From positions 124,001-188,000 of the forward strand of contig NZ_ATAY01000063.1 of the NCBI RefSeq assembly GCF_000421965.1: DNA of 64,000 nucleotides. Reading direction: 5' to 3'. The notes beneath the pieces were generated by a model. The model saw nothing but the letters and a program-made list of their open reading frames with translations, was not told where the DNA came from and did not search any database. A program made the position numbers and the translations under genes. Source of the DNA: Ruminiclostridium papyrosolvens C7 (GTDB taxonomy: Bacteria; Bacillota; Clostridia; Acetivibrionales; DSM-1351). Shown one piece after another: positions 7,933-16,456 of this stretch; the stretch's first letter is position 1, and every line of letters starts with the position of its first letter.

Positions 7933-9158
7933 TTACCATAATGATAGTTCCAAACAAATCAAACTTCTAACTTTTTTAAAAGGCTTGTATTCGGTCTTTG
8001 TCCGCATCATACCGTAAATAATCCTTACAGCTCTTCTTGGCACACAAACAAGAGCTTGAGGCTTACTTTTACCCTCTCTAAGCTTGCTTTCAAAATACTC
8101 TCTGAATACCGGATGCCTTGCTTTACCGTTTGGATTTACCTGTACCAATTGGATTGCAAGGAAGTAAAATATAGCATTTAAAACCCTGTTGCCCTGTCTG
8201 CTGCGTTGGTCTTTACCCTTTCCGGCAGAACTGAAATTAATTGGAGCTACCCCACTAAATTGAGCCAGCTTGTTAGAGTTAGGAAACCTTTCAATATTAC
8301 CTATCTCTGAAATAATGCTTGCTGCTGTGATAAGGTTAATGCCCGGCATGGTATGAAGCTTATAGCCTGTAAGCTGAATCAGCCTGTCCAATTCTCTGTC
8401 GATATCCTCATTTTCCTGCTTTCTGAACTTTAATTCCCGCACAAGGCTCCTGATAACAAGGTCACGCTCATCTTGATAATCCTTCTCTTTAGGGCTGTTC
8501 TACTCTGATAATATCAATATTTGATTCACTTTCTTTACAGTTGTACCCCTATGCACCGTCCTCAATTCCTCCAAAAGAGCTTTTGGTTGAACGCCTTTAA
8601 GATGCTTTGGGTGAGGATATGTTTCCCAAAAGTACATAGCAGTTTTGGTGTCCACATCACAGAAATATTCCTTGTAGCTTGGATAAACATATGTAAGCTG
8701 GGCATTTATCTGATTTTTGGCAATAATAATCCCTTGTACAAGCGAATCCCTTCGTTTTACCAATTGACGGATTGTCCAGAATAAATCATCATGGCTCTCA
8801 TCTGGCAGTGTGTCCAACATATCCCTAAGTATCTTTGCTACACAGAAAGCATCATAGGAGTCATCCTTTTTGGACATGGGAGCACTTGACCTCATAGCAT
8901 CAGTATAAGCAGGGTTAATGTGCTTAACTGTAAACTTATGCCCTAATAGATATGAAGAAAAATTCCTTCCAAATCCTCTGGTATCCTCTAATCGAAATAT
9001 AGGCGTAAATCACCATACAGCTTTTTCAGATCAGTCATGAATTTATCATATGTCGACGGTCTATTGGAGAATGTGATTTTGCCTATCTTATTAGTCCAGC
9101 AGTCTATAACCACCGCTGTATGTGTGTCCTTATGCATATCAATACCTATAAAAGCCAT
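7933..9158 (-). pseudogene. Decayed IS110-family transposase
   Basis: Pieces of one transposase of about 400 residues remain. The N-terminal DEDD/RuvC-like part starts at 9158 with AFIGIDMHKDTHTAVVID. A frameshift near 9000 moves it to the frame with FRLEDTRGFGRNFSSYLLGH and KKDDSYDAFCVAKIL. An in-frame TAG at 8502-8500 then splits off the C-terminal Transposase_20 part (MPGINLITAASIISEIG, FSGVAPINFSSAGK, RRAVRIIYGMM). The Asp/Glu/Asp-Asp catalytic residues are still present, so decay is recent. It is flanked by toxin cassettes and probably separated the orphan tip from other sequence. Confidence 0.9.
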
Positions 9159-9430
9159 CTTACGTTTTTGATAAATAATATCTCCTCCATTTCGTTGTTT
9201 GTCTCCATAAAATCTGCCGGCAACCGCACTTTATGAGCGTTAGATTTGATTAGGACATATCCTGTAAAGGTCTGTCCCTTGAGCTTAATCCTCGCAAGGG
9301 AGTTTTAGCCTATCCATTTTTCATGTGACTGATTACGTGATTTCAGGCATCACGAGCCTTTATTCTGTTCTCCGATGCTTGATTTTTACTATTTGTAAAA
9401 GTACAAATTTCAATTGTGTGTGATGTTAAC
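9159..9430 (-). ncRNA. Non-coding end of the IS110 remnant, possible bridge RNA
   Basis: IS110 elements carry a non-coding end upstream of the transposase that can encode the bridge RNA guiding recombination. Here about 270 bases upstream of the transposase start hold no ORF but contain a stem CCCTTG/CAAGGG (9276-9281 and 9295-9300) and other short pairings. The exact element end and the RNA limits cannot be fixed without related copies. Confidence 0.25.
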
Positions 9431-9474
9431 TCTAGTAAGAAATGATTGCAAGTAAATTCTGAAAAAGATAAATG

Positions 9475-9518
9475 CAAAAAAGCAGAGAAGAAAAACATTA
9501 TCGTTTAATCTTCTCTGC
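9475..9518 (-). terminator. Minus-strand terminator with ten-base stem
   Basis: GCAGAGAAGA (9482-9491) pairs with TCTTCTCTGC (9509-9518), and on the minus strand a run of T follows. It lies just after the stop of a short 50-codon minus-strand frame in the mosaic spacer 9520-9990, which suggests that a now-truncated gene once ended here. Confidence 0.65.
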
Positions 9519-9990
9519 CTGTATCTGTTGTTTTATTTTGTTTTTATGTCTTGCATTATCGGGATACTCCAAGGAATTTTCCCCCTTAAACCCCCGGCTG
9601 TGTCCCATTTTATCATGAGTCAAAAAGACGGTCAAGGAGGGGTTCACCATGAACTATGGGTGCTGCTTCGTTCCGACTTCTCTTGCTTAATCTTTAGCCT
9701 AATTACTATAAGAATTCTGTCCCAGAATATCTTGCCCCTGTTTGGCGATGTGTTACCACTGTTTCCGATTTTAAATCGGCTGTAGGGTATGAATACCTTT
9801 GCCAAGACTGAAAAGGAATTTGAGGGCAATTTGGCGACTGTTCTTTTATGCGCTTATTTTGAACAAATCCTCACATATCCCGAACAAATTGAGCTGAACC
9901 CCTCTTTTATATTGGTGCTGGATAAAGAGAGGTGGTCGCAAGCGCCAAGGGGTTGCAAGGTGGTCATTACTGACACCTGTGGCTTTTACG
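9519..9990. other. Mosaic spacer with gene scraps, between IS110 and the HEAT gene
   Basis: No convincing gene is present. On the minus strand a short frame of about 50 codons (containing THDKMGHSRGFKGENSLEYP) runs into the terminator at 9475-9518. On the plus strand an AAGGAGG site precedes a 13-codon ORF, followed by an unrelated 81-codon frame at 9789-10034. Base composition is less AT-rich than the neighbouring cassettes. It is most simply the remains of an inserted element, but I recognise no family. Confidence 0.4.
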
Positions 9991-9996
9991 GGGACA

Positions 9997-10039
9997 AAAA
10001 GAAAAGGTCTCAACAGAGAATATATCTTCATTAAGACCT
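9997..10039 (-). terminator. Cassette terminator, copy 3 (after the HEAT-repeat gene)
   Basis: On the minus strand AGGTCTTAA (10039-10031) pairs with TTGAGACCT (10013-10005), with a single U-G wobble, and is followed by TTTTCTTTTT. It is the same element as at 6745-6787 and, more distantly, 6218-6252. The wobble pair forms only in minus-strand RNA, which supports that orientation. Confidence 0.8.
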
Positions 10040-10081
10040 GATTGTGGTTTATTTGAATTGAAATTTAAATAGTTCCTAAAT

Positions 10082-11194
10082 TCACTCAAGCATCGGGGCA
10101 AAACTTTGAGCAAAACCCAATTTATTGAGTGAACCAATTGAATATTTGCTCCCGTTTTCTACCAACCAGGAACTAACAAGTGAGCTATAGTCAGGCGGAT
10201 TTGCGTAAATCCAAATTTCTGGATCATGTCCAAATCGGTTACCTGTAATGGCAAAAAGTTCATCTAAAAGATCCACTGACGGCTTCGAATCAATAATACT
10301 CTTTACAAGTGATTGTACATTGATAGGGTAACCTGACCTAAAGCATACCTTATTATTTATCTCTATTCCCTTATCATCTAAGTATTTATTAAAATCTTTT
10401 ATTAAATCTTCATCCTGAATTTCAGTACCAGTTATTTGAGCAAATCTCTTCCTTGCATGCTGAGCAATAACTTGATTTTCATCTTTACATAATTTCCAAA
10501 TACAATATGTAGCACTTTTGGTTCCAAGTAGAAAGAACGCATCAAGGGCATCTTTTCTTATTTCAAGAATGGAGTCTACTAATACACTTTTAAGCTGTTC
10601 AAATACGCCAGACCCTGAAAAAAAGCGCAACAGCTTTAAGGCTGATAATCGAACTGAGATATCCTGTTCTTTAGAAAGTTCTAAAACGTGAGGCAATGCT
10701 GAACTATCTCCCAATCTTGCCATTGCGTACGATATGGCTAAAGTAAGTTCAGGATAGTAATGGATTGCATCATCTTTATCCAATATCCTGATCTGTTCTC
10801 TTAGTATAGGCAGAGAATGAAAATGCAGCCCATCTCCTAAAGCTTTAGCGGCCCAAACTCTATCACTCTCTAATAAGATATCATCCTCTAAATACTGTTC
10901 AATTTTATCAGTTATACTCTGGTCACTTGACCTACCTAGAATACGATATGCTATTGACCTAATATATGAATTTTTATCATCAAGCAAAACCTTCATTTCA
11001 TCCATCATTGTTGAATCGCTAATTTGTAATATTACTTGTCTTAACAAAATATGTGCTGGTGTAGGACCATTACGTATAGCATTTAGTATTTGTGGAAGAG
11101 CACTTACACCCTCGTCGATCAATTCTCGAATTATTTCTTCAGCTTTCTCGTCAGAATCATTAAGTTGCTTTATCATTTTACCAATACGATCCAT
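10082..11194 (-). CDS. HEAT-repeat protein, likely immunity protein of the eCIS-type toxin
   Basis: This 370-residue soluble protein is built mainly of HEAT-like helical repeats across about residues 1-255 (for example KNSYIRSIAYRILGRSSDQSI, ILEIRKDALDAFFLLGTKSAT). A separate C-terminal domain of about 110 residues contains CFRSGYPINVQSLVKSIIDSKP and GHDPEIWIYANPPD. Its ATG is immediately next to the toxin stop codon, giving tight translational coupling, and the Shine-Dalgarno lies in the last toxin codons. HEAT-like proteins are known immunity factors in polymorphic toxin loci, so neutralising the adjacent HNH toxin is the best guess. The pairing is inferred from position only. Confidence 0.75.
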   Translation of the reverse strand: MDRIGKMIKQLNDSDEKAEEIIRELIDEGVSALPQILNAIRNGPTPAHILLRQVILQISDSTMMDEMKVLLDDKNSYIRSIAYRILGRSSDQSITDKIEQYLEDDILLESDRVWAAKALGDGLHFHSLPILREQIRILDKDDAIHYYPELTLAISYAMARLGDSSALPHVLELSKEQDISVRLSALKLLRFFSGSGVFEQLKSVLVDSILEIRKDALDAFFLLGTKSATYCIWKLCKDENQVIAQHARKRFAQITGTEIQDEDLIKDFNKYLDDKGIEINNKVCFRSGYPINVQSLVKSIIDSKPSVDLLDELFAITGNRFGHDPEIWIYANPPDYSSLVSSWLVENGSKYSIGSLNKLGFAQSFAPMLE

Positions 11195-14100
11195 TTAAGC
11201 ACCCCCATTTTCATTTTTAACTATCTTTTTAATATCTGCAGAGCGGCTATTCCACCATCCAGTTATGGGAGAGTGCTCTACATCACGTAGATATTGTAAA
11301 TTTTTTGTACTTGTTTGATTACCGCCCCAGTTAACAGGATGAATGTGGTGTTCACTCCATCCAGAAAGGTAAAGATTGAGCCAGTCCATATTATATTTAC
11401 GCTCGACTTGGAGTTTTGCCCCATCCTCAAGTATTTGAATCATTGATTTGCTTTGCCAACTGGAATCCTCTTCTTTATTGAGTTTAGTCAGTATTTGTGT
11501 TTTCGCTGTAATACTATCCTTACCAAATTGACGAACAAACTTCTGAAGTTCAACTTTGTACCCATCTTTCATTGGCTTAAGCACATTATCACGCCAATCA
11601 TCAGTATGGATATTTCCAAGAGTCTCTCCCGATATTTCATATCTTCCCGTTGGTTTTTTAATTGGAGAGCTATTTACATTTCCATAGTGCATATTTGCTG
11701 GATGAGGTGAAGCAGTAAATTTATAACCAGACCAATCAAAATTGGCAAAATCACCTTCTATATTACCTCTTTTATTCCTAAAGGCATTATATTTATTTTG
11801 ATTAACCTCACTTACTCCCGCATTTTTTATTGCCTTTATAACATCTTCTTGTGGATTACCTTTTTGCAGAATTTTGTCACTTTGCTTTTCAGTGTAATCT
11901 ATTTTGTTTAAAGTATTACTGTCTTTAGCATATTTAGAATTCCTTGCCTTTACTGGTGTGCTTGCCACCATTACGACATTTTTATTGTTCTGCTTTTCAA
12001 CCCACAGCTTATGGTTTTCGTTACCTAACTTAAAGTTATGCTTTTTGCCAATAATGGAGCCGGTTTTCTTACCGGGGTCCGCCTTAACTACCAAACACTT
12101 CTCAGCCGCTTTCGCCGCCTCATCAGTTTGCCTCTGCGTAAATTTCTTATTTTTGGGCTGTTTCAGCTTGTATACTTTGTTTTTGGAAGGTTTATCCAAT
12201 TTATCCCAAACAGTTTTGTCTTTTTCAATGTCCTTCTGACCTGTGGTCATTACTACATTGTCTTTACTTCCCGGTTTACCTCTTTCAACCCATAGTTCAT
12301 TGGTTTTAGTACCCTGCTTGTATTTTGCCTTAGGACTGAGTATTTTGTTACCCTTCTTAGGCCCGTCCTTTGTCTCTGTCGGATTGTACGTGTACTTATA
12401 ATCCCAGTCCTTACCGCCATCTGATATATTAATTGAACTAATTGCACCATATTTTTTCTTTACTGCATTTGCATCATACCTGATTTCCTCAAGGGTAGCT
12501 CCATTATTCTTTTCATATTTGCGTGTTAAGGTTTCAAGTTCTCTAAGTCCATTAATAACCTGTTGGTCACGGTTCTTCTTTGCACTGCTGGTCTTATCAG
12601 TAGGCTTTTTCTTGTTGAACTTGGCCTTGCCCTTGCTTCCACGCTTTACTGTTTCATTTTGATGTTGCTTGACTGTCTTACCGTCAGCCGTTCTTGCATT
12701 GGGGTCTACAGCCTTCTTCTTGTTCGGTTTTGTATATTTTGGTGCTTTGACATCTAAGGTTGAAGACTTCTTTGCCTTTTTATCATCAGTCTTGCTTTTA
12801 CCTTTGACTTTAGGTGGCTGTGCGGCTTTGCTATTTTTCTCATTCCATTTGCCAGGTTTCTTTTCCTCGCTCTTTTTACCACCTGTTTTATCATTCATTA
12901 GGTCAGTTAAAAATTTCTCAGCGGAAAAATCAACTTTTCCAAACTCTATCTCAGGAACCTGATTTGAACCCAGAACATGATTAACTTTTGCCAGTATGCC
13001 AAAACTTCCTCCAAGAGGATAGCTCTTGTTGAAGAGTGGCCATTTCCATTCATGATCTCCAAGAGGTGAAAACAAAGGACTGTCTACCTCTACAAAAAGG
13101 TCTCCTTCTAATCCAAAGAAAGGCTGTGCCGCTATTTCAAGCTCCCCAGATATGAAGAAGTCGCCTTTTTTGTCCTGTCCGGATTTTGCATTTTCCTTGT
13201 ATCCTATTATTGGCGTAGCCTCAGCATAAGCAGCCAGTCCGGCAATTGCAGTTAAGCTTACCCCCGCCTTAATATCATGTCCGAGTATTTCAAGTCCTGC
13301 TCCGCCTTTTGCAATCATTTTTATTCCGGCAGAGGCCGATATGTTTAAGGATGCTTGTATGCTAAAATCATTAGATTTTGCAGGATCAGTTGAATATGTA
13401 CCGTTTACAGCTATATTATAGAGCTTAGCCGGGCCAAGTTTTGCAAAAGCTTCAAGTCCCAGGTTTGCAAATACAAATATATTTCCTACAATAGGAATTC
13501 CATAGCTAGCCCTTGCCTCTACTTTGAAAAGGGGCTTAATATAATCCTTTTGTTGAAAAAGTATTAGTTCAGCCTGTGGGACTATCTGTCCGACTATTGT
13601 TACATTTCCTTTTTCGTCAACCTCACAATGAGCAGTTCCGCTTAACCAATTGGTGAATTGGAACATCAGATCGCCTTCACCTGATAACACATATTGAGGC
13701 TTCTGACTGTTCCCTCCTTTTGAAGGCTTTGCTTGTTTATTTCCATCCTTGTGAAGGTTATTTTTATCCCCGATTCTTAAAATCACCTGACCGGATAGCT
13801 TTTCACCGGCATATCCGACCTTGCCTTCACCTGTAACGCTTTCTCCATCAAGCTTAACCTGCACTCCTCCGGTAAGATGCGGTGTAAGATTAACTGCAAG
13901 TCCAACAGTACCAATAACTTTTCCCTGCGTTGTGCGTTCCAGACCAAGAGTTCCGGTTGCAAGCCCCTTGATATTTATATCTGCACTTCCAGAAAAACCA
14001 ATCTTGCCGGAATCAGGTTCAAAATTAAGAGATATTCGGCAAGTGAAAGCTCTGCCAACCTTTGCAGCTGCATTGTTTATACCAAACTTCAGTATTCCTC

Positions 14101-15349
14101 TGTCTATACTATTAACTATTTGTAAAGAATTGTCAAGATTTATTCCCCGCAATCCAAGCATGGTCGGATCAGATATGAATTGTGACTTAAGATACCCCAT
14201 TTTAGGGACATTGGCGCCATCCCATATACTTAAAAACCCGTCAAGCTTTCCATTATTCAAGCTTACTACCAGACAAGGCTTATATGCTTTGATAATGTCA
14301 CTCTGAAATGAAAATGGACTCTTTAATAATGATAGTGCTTGAGGAAGCATTCTATAGCTGTCCCCTGTTCTTGATATTTTAACAGTACCTTGAGCAAAGC
14401 TTCCGTATTTTACTTTTATCCTTGCTCCGGAGGGGTTTTCCTTTAAATATTCTGCGGTCTTTGTCTGAGCCTTAAAATTGGTCATGCCCTTTAGCTGAAT
14501 TTCTTCAAGGTCTGATTCTTTAATTTTTGGCTTTGTCCCAGTACTATCCTCCTTCTTTTGTATTACAAAATTACCGGTTCCTTTATTTCCACTATCTCTA
14601 TTTTTTACCTCACTGGTAGCTGCTGCTGACATACCTTTAGCGGCTTCCACAGCCCTCGCTCCCATCACATCCGCTTCTCTTTCTAAACCCCCATCGTCAT
14701 TTAAAAGTGTTCCGGTCTTCATCTGTACGGTAGGTTCAACTCTTCCCTGTTTTTGCTGTACAGCATGCCAGCCCTCATGAGGAAGATGCTTTTCCTGTCC
14801 GGGTGCAACATGTATATCGCTACCTTGAGTATATGCCAATGCACTTAGTTGCTGTGGCTTATCGGAGTTTGTATGTACTTTAACATCTGACAGGTCAACC
14901 CCCGATATCTTTTCAAGTCCTGTTCGCAAATTTTGCGGCATGTCCGAAGTTAACCCGGAGGTATTACTGTCACTCTTTTTCATTTGTAATGGGGTTTTAG
15001 CCTCAGTTTTACCATTTTCACCTTTTTTAACTTCCGGTTTTGGTTTTCCCAAACCAGTTGGCTTCATGGCAAGATTAGCCTGTTCTAACATTCTCTGTTT
15101 TTTACGGAGTTTTGACTCCTCTCTTATATCCACTGCCTGTCGATACCCAATTATAGATTGCAGGAACATAAACTCTTCTCTTGTTATGGCATCAGGATCA
15201 AAGAGCATTATCTGCAACAATTTCTTGTAATCCGCTGTCCTTACATTTTTTTTACTTGAAGCAGGCTTATCTTTTTGTTTATTATTTACAGGATTACTTA
15301 TCAACCCTGAAACCAGCTCCGGTTTTTTTACCAACATCTTGGTCTGCAT
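11195..15349 (-). CDS. eCIS-core (DUF4157) polymorphic toxin with C-terminal HNH nuclease
   Basis: This is a 1384-residue modular toxin. I chose the ATG at 15349 because GGGAGTG lies just upstream; an in-frame TTG at 15376 lacks such a site. Near residue 190 the DUF4157/eCIS-core domain shows HLPHEGWHAVQQ, a HExxH-like metalloprotease motif. A long beta-rich region (about 300-820) follows, then a Lys/Pro-rich linker (about 825-960) with degenerate repeats. The variable tip begins at the NAGVSE junction near 1175 and ends with an HNH-type motif HHIHPVNWGGN near 1333. DUF4157 proteins are cargo of extracellular contractile injection systems or self-processing toxins. No injection-system gene is in the window. 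There is no signal peptide. Confidence 0.85.
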   Translation of the reverse strand: MQTKMLVKKPELVSGLISNPVNNKQKDKPASSKKNVRTADYKKLLQIMLFDPDAITREEFMFLQSIIGYRQAVDIREESKLRKKQRMLEQANLAMKPTGLGKPKPEVKKGENGKTEAKTPLQMKKSDSNTSGLTSDMPQNLRTGLEKISGVDLSDVKVHTNSDKPQQLSALAYTQGSDIHVAPGQEKHLPHEGWHAVQQKQGRVEPTVQMKTGTLLNDDGGLEREADVMGARAVEAAKGMSAAATSEVKNRDSGNKGTGNFVIQKKEDSTGTKPKIKESDLEEIQLKGMTNFKAQTKTAEYLKENPSGARIKVKYGSFAQGTVKISRTGDSYRMLPQALSLLKSPFSFQSDIIKAYKPCLVVSLNNGKLDGFLSIWDGANVPKMGYLKSQFISDPTMLGLRGINLDNSLQIVNSIDRGILKFGINNAAAKVGRAFTCRISLNFEPDSGKIGFSGSADINIKGLATGTLGLERTTQGKVIGTVGLAVNLTPHLTGGVQVKLDGESVTGEGKVGYAGEKLSGQVILRIGDKNNLHKDGNKQAKPSKGGNSQKPQYVLSGEGDLMFQFTNWLSGTAHCEVDEKGNVTIVGQIVPQAELILFQQKDYIKPLFKVEARASYGIPIVGNIFVFANLGLEAFAKLGPAKLYNIAVNGTYSTDPAKSNDFSIQASLNISASAGIKMIAKGGAGLEILGHDIKAGVSLTAIAGLAAYAEATPIIGYKENAKSGQDKKGDFFISGELEIAAQPFFGLEGDLFVEVDSPLFSPLGDHEWKWPLFNKSYPLGGSFGILAKVNHVLGSNQVPEIEFGKVDFSAEKFLTDLMNDKTGGKKSEEKKPGKWNEKNSKAAQPPKVKGKSKTDDKKAKKSSTLDVKAPKYTKPNKKKAVDPNARTADGKTVKQHQNETVKRGSKGKAKFNKKKPTDKTSSAKKNRDQQVINGLRELETLTRKYEKNNGATLEEIRYDANAVKKKYGAISSINISDGGKDWDYKYTYNPTETKDGPKKGNKILSPKAKYKQGTKTNELWVERGKPGSKDNVVMTTGQKDIEKDKTVWDKLDKPSKNKVYKLKQPKNKKFTQRQTDEAAKAAEKCLVVKADPGKKTGSIIGKKHNFKLGNENHKLWVEKQNNKNVVMVASTPVKARNSKYAKDSNTLNKIDYTEKQSDKILQKGNPQEDVIKAIKNAGVSEVNQNKYNAFRNKRGNIEGDFANFDWSGYKFTASPHPANMHYGNVNSSPIKKPTGRYEISGETLGNIHTDDWRDNVLKPMKDGYKVELQKFVRQFGKDSITAKTQILTKLNKEEDSSWQSKSMIQILEDGAKLQVERKYNMDWLNLYLSGWSEHHIHPVNWGGNQTSTKNLQYLRDVEHSPITGWWNSRSADIKKIVKNENGGA
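11808..11824 (-). other. Toxin-tip junction (NAGVSE) shared with the orphan module
   Basis: The 17 bases here, encoding the NAGVSE boundary, are identical to 7804-7820 at the start of the orphan toxin tip. In both places the sequence diverges on the downstream side. This is the expected place for recombination that swaps toxin tips. Confidence 0.7.
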
Positions 15350-15434
15350 TAAATCACTCCCATAAAGTCTACTCAAATATATGTAAGTTTATGGGATATT
15401 TTAACATCCAATTTTAAAATAAATATTTCCAAAT

Positions 15435-15469
15435 TAAAAAACCGTCTGCTGGTAATTTAGGCAAACGGT
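15435..15469 (-). terminator. Minus-strand terminator upstream of the toxin gene
   Basis: ACCGTCTGC (15441-15449) and GCAAACGGT (15461-15469) pair with one wobble on the minus strand and are followed by six T residues. It separates the scrap region at 15.49-15.79 kb from the toxin gene. Confidence 0.65.
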
Positions 15470-15488
15470 CTAATATAAAGCTTATACT

Positions 15489-15582
15489 ATTTCTTCATAC
15501 AGGATAGCAAACCTCGGTTACACTTTCATCAGGATCATTTGTTTGTGCAGTACTGACATGGTAAATATAGAACATTACACCT
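15489..15582 (-). pseudogene. C-terminal scrap of a MerR/GyrI-like regulator
   Basis: About 94 bases match the 3' end of the intact MerR-family gene at 34117-34938. The translated minus strand keeps FYIYHVS, AQTND and VTEVCYPV before a stop, against FCIYHVS, AQTNN and VTEVCYPVKKK in the intact copy. The rest of the gene is absent. Differences are scattered, so this is an old duplicate or the remains of a paralogue. Confidence 0.8.
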
Positions 15583-15606
15583 TTGTGTAAGGGTCTATTA
15601 TTATAA

Positions 15607-15786
15607 TACAATATAAAATCTAGAACAAATTTGAGGCAAATAAGGTTATTTCACGCCTCACATCATCACGGCAATCATAATGGACATCATGAGCATTATT
15701 AAAAATAACACATTTGAATCTTTGATTACTTTTGCCGGCCATGAAATATCTGTTACGGGCACCATTTTACGCATATACGCGTTAAA
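15607..15786 (-). pseudogene. C-terminal scrap of an alpha/beta hydrolase gene
   Basis: About 180 bases match the 3' end of the intact hydrolase gene at 44563-45405. Recognisable shared pieces on the minus strand are AYM.K.VPVTDI and, in a shifted frame, DVHYDCR.DVRREI and LFAS.LF. Small indels break the frame and the first three quarters of the gene are missing. It directly abuts the DUF6320 gene stop, so a hydrolase was probably once the last gene of the AATase/DUF6320 operon. The intact copy now sits in the Opp operon. Confidence 0.8.
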
Positions 15787-16456
15787 AATGAAACCTGCGA
15801 AGCATCTCATTTTTAAAGCCTTTATCGGAAAAAATTATCATACCCGCAAAGGTCAAAAATGCATATAATTCTGATGTCGCTGCAGCCCATAATATCTGTG
15901 AAATACCAATTACGTATAAAATCAACGGCAAAAATCCAAGCAGAATGAGCGCAATAATGAAACCAACAAATTCCTTCCACAGCATCTTTTTTATAATGAC
16001 AATCACGGTTATCAGAAATGTGGCACCAATGATTAAAAACGGGAAAATGTAGTTTACCGACCAGCGGCTGCCTCCTTCTAACATATTTAATATGAGCAGT
16101 ATTCCTGTCAATCCAAGAACTTGGACGATAATTTTTTGTCCTAAATGTACCTTAGATAAAAATGTATGTCTTATCAGAAGCCATCCGTAAAGTACGCAAG
16201 CTATAACATAGAGGCACCACAAAGTATCTGGTGTTGCGAAAAAATTCGTGAAGGCACAAATACTTATAACGGCTATAGCAATAAAAGCAGTCAATCTTGA
16301 AAGAAGACGATTTGGCTGCCGGGTTTCGGCAACAGTATAAAGCGGATACCAGTTTTTTTCTGCAGTTGTATCCACGTCTGACAGGGATCTCTGGCAAAGT
16401 GGGCATTTTGTATTTGTTGAATAAACTGAAACACCGCAGTTTGAACATTTTTTCAT
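15782..16456 (-). CDS. DUF6320 membrane protein with N-terminal zinc ribbon
   Basis: This 224-residue protein begins with a zinc-ribbon (CSNCGVSVYSTNTKCPLC, two CxxC pairs) followed by about six transmembrane helices, the DUF6320 arrangement. I chose the ATG at 16456 because GGGGGAT lies upstream and the codon overlaps the stop of the AATase gene as ATGA. An earlier in-frame TTG is less likely. Co-occurrence with AATase-like genes points to a shared lipid or ester pathway at the membrane, but no reaction is established. Its 3' end runs into a decayed hydrolase scrap. Confidence 0.8.
   Translation of the reverse strand: MKKCSNCGVSVYSTNTKCPLCQRSLSDVDTTAEKNWYPLYTVAETRQPNRLLSRLTAFIAIAVISICAFTNFFATPDTLWCLYVIACVLYGWLLIRHTFLSKVHLGQKIIVQVLGLTGILLILNMLEGGSRWSVNYIFPFLIIGATFLITVIVIIKKMLWKEFVGFIIALILLGFLPLILYVIGISQILWAAATSELYAFLTFAGMIIFSDKGFKNEMLRRFHF

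Noticed and set aside
9789-10034. 81-codon plus-strand ORF
   Set aside because: It reads across a minus-strand terminator repeat, has no ribosome binding site and matches no family I recognise.
13821-14306. Plus-strand ORF of 161 codons inside the toxin gene
   Set aside because: It is antisense to the conserved beta-rich toxin region and has no start signals.
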